From NCBI GenBank assembly GCA_036675265.1, contig JAKFFJ010000050.1, forward strand, positions 45,750 to 109,749: 64,000 nt of DNA, written 5' to 3'. Position 1 is the first letter of the stretch. Every line of letters starts with the position of its first letter. The notes under the pieces are model-generated. The model was not told the DNA's origin. It saw nothing but the letters and a program-made list of their open reading frames with translations, and searched no databases. This document shows, in pieces, positions 16,822 to 25,538 of the stretch. Made by a program: the position numbers and the translations under genes. Source of the DNA: CAMPJU01 sp036675265 (GTDB lineage Bacteria; Pseudomonadota; Gammaproteobacteria; Xanthomonadales; Xanthomonadaceae).

Positions 16822-17340
16822 TCACTTCTTCTTCGGGGCGATCATCATGACCATCTGCCGGCCCTCGAGCCGCGGACGGGACTCGATGACGATGTCCTCG
16901 CCCAGGTCCGCCTCGATCCGGGCGGCCATCTGGCGGCCCAGCTCCTGGTGGCTCATCTCGCGGCCCCGGAAGCGGATGTTGACCTTGATCTTGTCGCCTT
17001 CCTCCAGGAAGCCGCGCATCTTGCGGAGCTTGATCTGGTAGTCGCCCTCGTCGGTGACGGGACGGAACTTCACTTCCTTGATCTCGACCTGCTTGGTCTT
17101 CTTGCGGGCCGCCGCGGCCTTCTTCTGGGCCTCGAACTTGAACTTGCCGAAGTCCATGACGCGGCAGACCGGCGGATCCGCATTGGGCTGGATCTCGACG
17201 AGGTCCAGCCCTTCTTCGGCGGCCATGCGAAGCGCGTCGTCGCGCTCCATCACGCCCACCATTTCGCCGTCGCTGCCGATCACGCGTACGCGCGGCACGC
17301 GGATGTCCTGGTTGCGACGGTTCTGCTTATCGGTATTGAT
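16822..17340 (-). CDS. infC: Translation initiation factor IF-3, AUC start
   Basis: 172 residues starting at ATC (17340): INTDKQNRRNQDIRVPRVRV matches the conserved IF-3 N-terminus, and GGAG lies 8 bases before the ATC. No ATG is available in frame nearby; a GTG at 17298 would remove the conserved first 14 residues. The N-domain, the Lys-rich linker (KKAAAARKKTKQVEIKEVKF) and the C-domain (GDKIKVNIRFRGREMSHQEL) are intact. IF-3 discriminates against non-AUG starts, so a rare start codon gives autoregulation as with E. coli AUU. It lies 34 bases after thrS. Confidence 0.95.
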   Translation of the reverse strand: MNTDKQNRRNQDIRVPRVRVIGSDGEMVGVMERDDALRMAAEEGLDLVEIQPNADPPVCRVMDFGKFKFEAQKKAAAARKKTKQVEIKEVKFRPVTDEGDYQIKLRKMRGFLEEGDKIKVNIRFRGREMSHQELGRQMAARIEADLGEDIVIESRPRLEGRQMVMMIAPKKK

Positions 17341-17374
17341 TGGCGACTCTCCAGCGGGTGTTCTTTGCCGGCGC

Positions 17375-19285
17375 TCAGGCGCCGGGATGGGACTGCTTGC
17401 GCAGCAACTCGGCGAAGGCCTCGACCGGCATGGCCTTCAAATCTTCACCGGTGCGCGTACGCACCGCAACGGCGCGCTGCTCCTTCTCGCGGTCTCCGAC
17501 CACCAGCAGGAACGGCACGCGCTGCAGCGTGTGCTCGCGGATCTTATAGCCGATCTTCTCGTTCCGCAAATCGGATTCCACCCTGAATCCTTGATTCGCA
17601 AGGGTTTTTCTGACTTCGGCGGCCCAGTCCGCCTGGGCATCGGTGATGTTCATGACCACCGCCTGGACCGGGGCCAGCCACGGCGGGAACTGACCGGCGT
17701 GGTGCTCGACCAGGATGCCGATGAACCGCTCCATCGACCCCACGATCGCCCGGTGGAGCATCACCGGGTGCCGGCGCTGGCTGTGCTCGTCCACGTACTC
17801 GGCGCCCAGCCGGCCCGGCATCATGAAGTCGACCTGCATGGTCCCCAGCTGCCAGGTCCGGCCAATGGCGTCCTTGAGGTGGTACTCGATCTTCGGGCCG
17901 TAGAACGCGCCCTCGCCCGGCAGTTCCTCCCACTCCACGCCGGCCTTGCGCAAGGCCGCGCGCAGGGCGTCCTCGGCCTTGTCCCAGGTCGCGTCGTCGC
18001 CCAGCCGCGGGTCCGGCCGCAGCGCCAGCTTGAGCTGGACGTCGGTGAAGCCGAAGTCCGCGTAGACCTGCATCGCCTGCCGGTGGAAGTCCGTGACCTC
18101 GGCCTCCACCTGGTCCTCGGTGCAGAACACGTGGCCGTCGTCCTGGGTGAAGCCGCGCACGCGCAGGATGCCGTGCAGCGCGCCGGAGGGCTCGTTGCGA
18201 TGGCACGCGCCGAACTCGCCGTAGCGGATCGGCAGGTCGCGATAGCTGTGCAGCCCCGAGTTGAACACCTGGACATGGCCCGGGCAGTTCATCGGCTTCA
18301 GCGCATAGGTGCGCTTCTCCGACTCGGTGAAGAACATGTTCTCCTTGTAGTTGTCCCAGTGGCCGGACTTCTTCCACAGTTCCACGTCCAGGATCTGCGG
18401 GCAGCGCACTTCCTGGTACCCGCTGTCGCGGTAGACCTTGCGCATGTGCTGCTCGACGACCTGCCAGATCGCCCAGCCCTTCGGGTGCCAGAACACCAGG
18501 CCCGGCGCTTCTTCCTGCAGGTGGAACAGGTCCTGCTGCTTCGCGATGCGGCGGTGGTCGCGCTTCTCGGCTTCCTCGATGCGCTGGATGTAGGCGTTGA
18601 GCTGCTTGCCGTCCGCCCAGGCCGTCCCGTAGATGCGCTGCAGCTGCTCGTTCTTCGAATCGCCGCGCCAGTACGCACCCGAGATGCGCGTGAGCTTGAA
18701 CGCCTTGAGGAAGCGCGTGTTCGGCACGTGCGGGCCGCGGCACATGTCCACGTATTCCTGGTGGTGGTACAGGCCCATCTGGGTGACGTCGTCGCCCATG
18801 TCCTCGATCAGGCGCAGCTTGTAGTCCTCGCCACGCGCCCTGAACGTCTCGACGACCTGCGCGCGGGGGGTCATCTTCTTGACCACGTCGTAGTCCTGCG
18901 CGATCAGTTCGGACATGCGTTGCTCGATCGCCGCCAGGTCCTCCGGCGTGAAGGGGCGCCGGGACCAGATGTCGTAGTAGAAGCCCTCGTCGATCACCGG
19001 GCCGATCACCATTTTCGCGTCCGGATACAACTGCTTGACCGCGTGGCCCACCAGGTGCGCAGCGGAGTGGCGGATGATCTCCACGCCCTCGGCGTCCTTC
19101 GGCGTGATGATCTGCAAGGTGGCGTCGTGGTCGATGACGTCGCAGGCATCCACCAGGCGACCGTCGACCTTGCCGGCCACGGTGGCCTTGGCCAGGCCCG
19201 GGCCGATGGAGGCGGCAACGTCGGCGACGGTAACGGGGTGGTCGAACTCGCGGCGTGAGCCGTCGGGGAGCGTGATGGCGATCAT
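17375..19285 (-). CDS. thrS: Threonine-tRNA ligase
   Basis: 636 residues, near the usual 640. It charges tRNA-Thr and edits Ser. The TGS domain is at 1-62 (MIAITLPDGSRREFDHPVTV). The editing domain carries HSAAH with His73 and His77. The class II core has the zinc ligand Cys334 in MNCPGH and motif 3 AIVGSMERFIGILVEHHAG, and there is a C-terminal anticodon-binding domain. It is the first structural gene of the thrS-infC-rpmI-rplT-pheST-ihfA-merR cluster. A short Thr-containing ORF and a terminator lie directly upstream (see 19303-19378). Confidence 0.98.
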   Translation of the reverse strand: MIAITLPDGSRREFDHPVTVADVAASIGPGLAKATVAGKVDGRLVDACDVIDHDATLQIITPKDAEGVEIIRHSAAHLVGHAVKQLYPDAKMVIGPVIDEGFYYDIWSRRPFTPEDLAAIEQRMSELIAQDYDVVKKMTPRAQVVETFRARGEDYKLRLIEDMGDDVTQMGLYHHQEYVDMCRGPHVPNTRFLKAFKLTRISGAYWRGDSKNEQLQRIYGTAWADGKQLNAYIQRIEEAEKRDHRRIAKQQDLFHLQEEAPGLVFWHPKGWAIWQVVEQHMRKVYRDSGYQEVRCPQILDVELWKKSGHWDNYKENMFFTESEKRTYALKPMNCPGHVQVFNSGLHSYRDLPIRYGEFGACHRNEPSGALHGILRVRGFTQDDGHVFCTEDQVEAEVTDFHRQAMQVYADFGFTDVQLKLALRPDPRLGDDATWDKAEDALRAALRKAGVEWEELPGEGAFYGPKIEYHLKDAIGRTWQLGTMQVDFMMPGRLGAEYVDEHSQRRHPVMLHRAIVGSMERFIGILVEHHAGQFPPWLAPVQAVVMNITDAQADWAAEVRKTLANQGFRVESDLRNEKIGYKIREHTLQRVPFLLVVGDREKEQRAVAVRTRTGEDLKAMPVEAFAELLRKQSHPGA

Positions 19286-19302
19286 GGGCAGTGGGTTCGG
19301 AT

Positions 19303-19346
19303 CACGAAAAAGGGCGCCACGAGGGCGCCCTTGGGAAGCCTCGCGG
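19303..19346 (-). promoter_or_regulatory. Candidate transcription attenuator upstream of thrS
   Basis: Minus-strand RNA: the terminator stem AAGGGCGCC / GGCGCCCUU (loop CUCGU) is followed by UUUUUCG, 18 bases before the thrS ATG. Just before it, CCGCGAGG (19339-19346) can pair over 8 bp, including one G-U, with CCUCGUGG (19317-19324). That second segment covers the terminator loop and the tip of its stem, so the two structures exclude each other. The upstream strand starts 5 bases after the stop of a Thr-codon leader ORF. That is the layout of a ribosome-mediated attenuator. Confidence 0.6.
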
Positions 19347-19351
19347 AGGGG

Positions 19352-19378
19352 TCAGCAGTGGGCGTTGGTAGTGTCCAT
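19352..19378 (-). CDS. Putative thrS leader peptide (MDTTNAHC)
   Basis: An eight-codon ORF, ATG GAC ACT ACC AAC GCC CAC TGC TGA, with two adjacent Thr codons. It lies between tRNA-Val and thrS, immediately before the antiterminator/terminator pair. The ribosome site is weak (CCGAG about 12 bases upstream). A ribosome stalled at the Thr codons would leave the antiterminator strand free, while one reaching the stop would cover it. Function is inferred from layout only. Confidence 0.5.
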   Translation of the reverse strand: MDTTNAHC

Positions 19379-19442
19379 GTCGCACGCTCGGCCGACGCGT
19401 TGGCGCTGGCCACCTGACGGTTCCGGGGCGGATACGCTATCA

Positions 19443-19475
19443 CGAAAAACGGCGCGGCCCAGGGGGCCACGCCGT
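19443..19475 (-). terminator. Intrinsic terminator after tRNA-Val
   Basis: On the minus strand the 11-bp stem ACGGCGTGGCC / GGCCGCGCCGT (one G-U pair) is followed by TTTTTCGTGAT. It starts 15 bases after the 3' end of the tRNA gene. Its tail, TTTTTCGTGAT, is almost identical to that of the thrS upstream terminator. Confidence 0.85.
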
Positions 19476-19489
19476 CGATTCCGCCGAAT

Positions 19490-19564
19490 TGGTGGGCGGT
19501 ACAGGGATCGAACCTGTGACCCCTACCATGTCAAGGTAGTGCTCTACCGCTGAGCTAACCGCCC
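19490..19564 (-). tRNA. tRNA-Val (anticodon GAC)
   Basis: 75 bases with encoded CCA. Acceptor GGGCGGT / ACCGCCC, discriminator A. The D arm includes AGCTCAGCGGTAGAGC. The anticodon stem CTACC / GGTAG holds loop TTGACAT with GAC, and the T arm has GGTTCGATCCC. It reads GUC and GUU valine codons. Confidence 0.97.
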
Positions 19565-19632
19565 TCGCCGCGGGCGTGCCCGCGGGAGCCGCGCAGTCTA
19601 CCGGACGCCGCCGGGCCCGGACAACAACCGGG

Positions 19633-20175
19633 TCAGGCTTGCGGGATCCGCAGGACCTGGCCCGGATAGATCCGGTCCGGATCCTTCAGCATCGGCTGGT
19701 TCGCCTCGAAGATCCGCTGGTACTTGCCGGCGTCCCCGTACTGGTCCTTGGCGATGCCCGAAAGCGTATCGCCCGGCTTCACCGTGTAGGTCTTCGACGT
19801 CCAGTCGCCATTGCCGCTGCCCGCCGACGCATGGCCCACGGTCTGGCTCGCGCCCGGCCGGCCGGCCGCGGTGTCGGCCCCGCCGCTGACGCGGCTGAAA
19901 TCGGCGTCCTTGCGGGCCACGCGCAGCCGGTCCTCGACGCGCTCGACGCCCTGGACGTTGCCCGCCACCAGCACCGCCTTCTCACGGTCGTCCTGGCTCT
20001 TGACGGTGCCCGAAAGGGTCACGGTGCCGCCCCGGAACGCGAAGTCGATGCCGGACGGGTCGATCCCGTTCTCGCGCAGGTGCGTGCTCAGCGGCTTGGT
20101 GACGTTGTCCGGCTCGTCGCCGTCGCGCCCGAGGATCTTGTCGCCCGCATCCTTCATGAAGTCGAAAAAGCCCAT
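19633..20175 (-). CDS. BON-LysM domain protein (YgaU/Kbp-like)
   Basis: 180 residues, no signal peptide. The BON domain is at about 25-92 (IDPSGIDFAFRGGTVTLSGT to VQGVERVEDRL) and the LysM domain at about 128-178 (YTVKPGDTLSGIAKDQYGDA, IYPGQVLRIP). A Gly/Ser-rich linker joins them. This is the architecture of E. coli YgaU/Kbp, a cytoplasmic potassium-binding protein induced by osmotic stress. Start MGFFDFMKDAGDKILG is the family's typical N-terminus. It is separated from uvrB by 64 bases and may be cotranscribed with it. Confidence 0.93.
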   Translation of the reverse strand: MGFFDFMKDAGDKILGRDGDEPDNVTKPLSTHLRENGIDPSGIDFAFRGGTVTLSGTVKSQDDREKAVLVAGNVQGVERVEDRLRVARKDADFSRVSGGADTAAGRPGASQTVGHASAGSGNGDWTSKTYTVKPGDTLSGIAKDQYGDAGKYQRIFEANQPMLKDPDRIYPGQVLRIPQA

Positions 20176-20239
20176 TTCGGTGCCTCCGCTTGGTGGACAG
20201 GCAGCGTGGGCGCCAGGCGGTTAGCGGAAGGTCAAGGGC

Positions 20240-22312
<2,073 letters not shown>

Positions 22313-22455
22313 CGTTCGCGTCGCACCGGGGACCGGCCAGTTTATCGCCTACCTTCAGCGCGGGCATTTTCCCGCGCGGCGACGCGCACCGGCGTGATGT
22401 CTGCGGCGCGGGGTGCCCCCTACGGTGTGGTTCCACCCGGACAGGAGCACCTTCC

Positions 22456-23007
22456 ATGCCACGCCATCCCGAAGCCGTGCGGGGGTTCACGTTCATCGAG
22501 GCCGTCATCGCGATGGCGATCTGCGGGATCCTGATCGCCATCGCCGTACCGGCGTGGACGAGCGCCATGGCGGTGGTCCACGCCAGGTCGGTGCGCGCGG
22601 CCCTGCTCGATAGCATCACCGAAGCGATCCGTCACTCGACCATGACCGGCTCGGAGGTCGTGCTCTGCGCCAGCGTCGATGGCCTGGCCTGCAGCGGCAC
22701 GCCGGACTGGAGCGACGGGTGGCTGGCCTATGCGGACATCGACGGCGACCGCGAGCGCGCGCCCCGGGAAACGCTGCTCAGGCACCAGGCGGCGCTGGAC
22801 GGGGGCGTCCACCTGCGGAGCACCAGGGGCAGGACGCGCCTGGTGTTCCAGCCCAACGGGGGCAATGCAGGCTCCAACGTCACCTTCACCCTGTGCGACC
22901 GCCGCGGCCGGGACCGCGCGGTGACGCTGGTGCTGGCCAACAACGGTCGCCTGCGCGACGGACGGCCGAGCCGGACGGCCGCCGAGGCCTGCGTCCGCGG
23001 CAGTTGA
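22456..23007 (+). CDS. GspH/FimT-type pseudopilin, orphan
   Basis: 183 residues. A short leader MPRHPEAVRG is cleaved before Phe11. FTFIEAVIAMAICGILIAIA forms the conserved N-terminal helix with Glu15 (position 5 of the mature protein), the hallmark of prepilin peptidase substrates. The globular part has paired cysteines (LCASVDGLACSG, CDRRGR and a C-terminal Cys) and the RHSTMTGSEVVLC segment typical of GspH/FimT. It stands alone 4.5 kb from the pilin cluster and divergent from uvrB. It may serve as a minor pilin, for example a DNA-binding FimT-like one (inference). Confidence 0.9.
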   Translation: MPRHPEAVRGFTFIEAVIAMAICGILIAIAVPAWTSAMAVVHARSVRAALLDSITEAIRHSTMTGSEVVLCASVDGLACSGTPDWSDGWLAYADIDGDRERAPRETLLRHQAALDGGVHLRSTRGRTRLVFQPNGGNAGSNVTFTLCDRRGRDRAVTLVLANNGRLRDGRPSRTAAEACVRGS

Positions 23008-23068
23008 ACCGCTGGCCAGCGACGCCTGCCTTGCGCGGCGATGACGCCCTCGGCACAATGACGCCCCC

Positions 23069-23145
23069 GCCCGAATAGCTCAGCTGGTTAGAGCACTTGA
23101 CTGTTAATCAGGGGGTCGTTGGTTCGAGTCCAACTTCGGGCGCCA
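23069..23145 (+). tRNA. tRNA-Asn (anticodon GTT)
   Basis: 77 bases with encoded CCA. Acceptor GCCCGAA / TTCGGGC, discriminator G. The D arm has AGCTCAGCTGGTTAGAGC. The anticodon region TTGACTGTTAATCAG places GTT in the loop, and the T arm has GGTTCGAGTCC. It reads AAC and AAU. Confidence 0.97.
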
Positions 23146-23153
23146 GACATGGG

Positions 23154-23181
23154 AAACCCGCCTTTCGGCGGGTTTCTTTTT
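23154..23181 (+). terminator. Intrinsic terminator after tRNA-Asn
   Basis: A perfect 9-bp stem, AAACCCGCC / GGCGGGTTT, with loop TTTC is followed by CTTTTT. It begins nine bases after the tRNA and faces the 3' end of the giant pilin gene on the other strand. Confidence 0.93.
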
Positions 23182-23203
23182 GCCCATCGCCCCGGGGCCA
23201 GGA

Positions 23204-25528
23204 TCAGGGGCAGTCCGGCGTCTCGACGTGGAACTTGTTCAGGCTGGTGCCGTTGCCGTTGTAGGTGCACACCGGCGTCTGTTCGGTGTCCACGGGCGTG
23301 CCGAAGGTGATTCCGAAGCCGCTGGTGGTCGGGGCCGGGAACGAGATGGTCGTGGTCTCCCGCGTGGTGCCATCGTTGGCCACCGTCCACGTCCCCGAAG
23401 GCGACACGGCGGACACTGCGTAGTTGCGGCAGGTCTTGGTCGTATAGGACGACCCGGGGTAGAGCTTCGCGCCGGAGCCGCCCGTGCAGTAGAGGTCCGC
23501 CGTGCTCGACCCGTTGATCTGGTAGTTGTAGTTCGCCACCGTCACCTGCTGGGCGCTGCCGGTCTGCTGGGTCGTGCAGGTGAACGGGTTCGGCCGCGTC
23601 GAGCCACTGGCTGCCGGGTTGCAGGTCGCGCTCGGGCTGACGCTGAAGGTCGGGTAGACGTTCGTGAACTCGTAGTTCGACAGCGTGATCGCGAACGTGC
23701 CGCCGGACCCGGCACCGCCTTCGGTCGTGTCCCAGGAGCCTGCCGGCTGGAACGGCTGTTCGTCCTCCCAGGTCGTCGCATCGCCCGTGTCGATGGGTCC
23801 CTTGAGGACGGCAAGGCCCGAGTTCGACCGGCCCATCGTCGCCACGGCGTGGGTAATGGTGCTCGGCGACGGCTTGCTGCCGGGCACCACCTTGCCGCGG
23901 ACCGGGACGTCCGACGTCAGGGTGGTGCGGAAGTCGTTGTTGGCCACGACGATCTGGGTGCCCACCTGCGGTGACCAGGTCGCGAGCTCGGTCAGGTTGA
24001 TGGTCGTGAACGGGAGCACCTTGAGCACGCAGGTGCGCAATTCCGCTTCCGTCGGGGTCGCGCCGGCGCCCTCGCACTCTGCCTTGGCCTCGTTGACGGC
24101 CTGGATGGCCTCGTCCTCGAGGTAATCGATGTAGAGGCCGCGGTTGTGCAGCCACTTCAACGTCGACGCGCCGCTGCTGGTGGCCGGACGGTCGATCAGG
24201 ATCGGGCTCGTCGGCACGTTGAGGTTCTTGCTGGCCTCCAGCGCCAGGACGTCCTCGCCTTCCGGATCGAGGACGGTGTTGTAGGTGCTCTCGGAGCCTG
24301 CGACGAACTTGTCGTCCAGGTACTGGAGCACGAACCCCTGGTAGTTGGCGGTCGCCGCGTCGGTGGGCACGTAGTCGCTGATCGCGGTGTCCGGATCGTT
24401 GTCCGTCGCCAGCAGGTTCATGTAGTCGTTGTAGGCATCGGAGGCCACGCGGAAGATGCCGTCGACCCGGATCAGCCGGCATGCCTCGGTGTACGTGCCC
24501 GCGGCCGAGGCGGCCCCCAGCACGCCCGTCGTCGCGTTGTAGGACTGGTGCATGGCATGGGAGGCATTGCGCGGGTCGAAGCGCGCGCCGTCCACGCCCG
24601 CCGGGTCGTGGTGGTCCCGGCAGCACGTCGTGCACAACGCGCTCTGGTTGCTTTCGCTGGTGGCGATCCCGGCCAGCGGGACGTACGTCGTGTCCTCCGG
24701 GACCACGTAGCGCAGGCCGTCCCAGTAGGTGGGCCGCTTGCCGCGCGCGGTGGTGGCCACCGGTGCGTTCCCGTAGTCGCAGGTGCAGCCGGCGATGACG
24801 GTCTCGACCCGTGATTGCGCCAGCGCGTTGTCGCCGCTGAGCGCTGCATAGGTCAGCACGTCGAAGCGCGTCTCGATGACGCGCTGGCTGGTGCTGCTGC
24901 CGGCGACCTCGGGCTTGGGGTTGGTGGCGGCGGTGTCGGAACCGTCGCCCACGGCGATCGGGATCACGCCTTCCTCGGTCGCCGGATTGACGATGATGAT
25001 CTCCGGCCCGCGGGCGCCGCCGGTGCTCGAGACCTTCGCGACCTTGGCGGTATCGAGCGGCGACAGCGCCGCCAGCGCGCCCTCGAGCGCCACCGACTGG
25101 GCCACGCCGCTGGCGTCCGTCCATTGCACCTGGACCTCCAGCCGCTTGAACTCGTTGTTGTTCACGTGGTTGGCCGCGGTCTCGCCCGTGTCGGCCACCG
25201 CGGCGAACGTGCCGCCGGCCTCCGGGTACGCGTAGCGCTCCACGGTCCACGAACGCGTGTAGCTGATGCCGTCCACGGTCACGGGCGCGTCGCTGCCGTC
25301 GGTGAGCGCCTGGAACTCCTCGCGGTCGCGGTAGCCGGTGAAGTACTCCAGCTTCTCGCTGGCCATAGACAGCGCCACCGACTGCGCACGCGACTCGGAG
25401 CCCGCCTTCATCAGCGCGCCCTGCAGCGACGCCAGCGCAAGCAGGCCGAAGCTCATCACCACGACGGAGACCAGCACCTCGATGAGGCTGAAGCCGCCGC
25501 GGAGCCGTTGGTTTGCGTAGCCACCCAT
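23204..25528 (-). CDS. Giant PilV-like type IV minor pilin
   Basis: 774 residues. Start at 25528 because GAGGTG lies 6 bases upstream. Leader MGGYANQRLRGG is cleaved before Phe13. FSLIEVLVSVVVMSFGLLAL with Glu17 and the following SRAQSVALSMASEKLEYF are PilV/PulJ-like. Ordinary PilV is 150-200 residues, so about 600 residues of extra extracellular domain follow. These include cysteine-dense patches (CTCDYG, CTTCCRDHHD near 297-307) and a Ser/Thr/Asn-rich C-terminus. It is the last gene of fimT-pilW-pilX-this. Probably a pilus-tip or surface component; the adhesin idea is inference. Confidence 0.9.
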   Translation of the reverse strand: MGGYANQRLRGGFSLIEVLVSVVVMSFGLLALASLQGALMKAGSESRAQSVALSMASEKLEYFTGYRDREEFQALTDGSDAPVTVDGISYTRSWTVERYAYPEAGGTFAAVADTGETAANHVNNNEFKRLEVQVQWTDASGVAQSVALEGALAALSPLDTAKVAKVSSTGGARGPEIIIVNPATEEGVIPIAVGDGSDTAATNPKPEVAGSSTSQRVIETRFDVLTYAALSGDNALAQSRVETVIAGCTCDYGNAPVATTARGKRPTYWDGLRYVVPEDTTYVPLAGIATSESNQSALCTTCCRDHHDPAGVDGARFDPRNASHAMHQSYNATTGVLGAASAAGTYTEACRLIRVDGIFRVASDAYNDYMNLLATDNDPDTAISDYVPTDAATANYQGFVLQYLDDKFVAGSESTYNTVLDPEGEDVLALEASKNLNVPTSPILIDRPATSSGASTLKWLHNRGLYIDYLEDEAIQAVNEAKAECEGAGATPTEAELRTCVLKVLPFTTINLTELATWSPQVGTQIVVANNDFRTTLTSDVPVRGKVVPGSKPSPSTITHAVATMGRSNSGLAVLKGPIDTGDATTWEDEQPFQPAGSWDTTEGGAGSGGTFAITLSNYEFTNVYPTFSVSPSATCNPAASGSTRPNPFTCTTQQTGSAQQVTVANYNYQINGSSTADLYCTGGSGAKLYPGSSYTTKTCRNYAVSAVSPSGTWTVANDGTTRETTTISFPAPTTSGFGITFGTPVDTEQTPVCTYNGNGTSLNKFHVETPDCP

Positions 25529-25538
25529 GACCATCACC

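Noticed and set aside
17299..17340. GTG at 17298 as infC start
   Set aside because: It would delete the conserved INTDKQNRRN segment and has no ribosome site, whereas ATC at 17340 has GGAG at the right distance.
19282..19470. 62-codon minus-strand ORF upstream of thrS
   Set aside because: It runs through both terminators, has no ribosome site, and is in a different frame from the Thr leader. Composition is noise.
22313..22455. LexA (SOS) box upstream of uvrB
   Set aside because: I looked for both the CTG-N10-CAG and the Xanthomonas TTAGTA-type sites and found no acceptable match.
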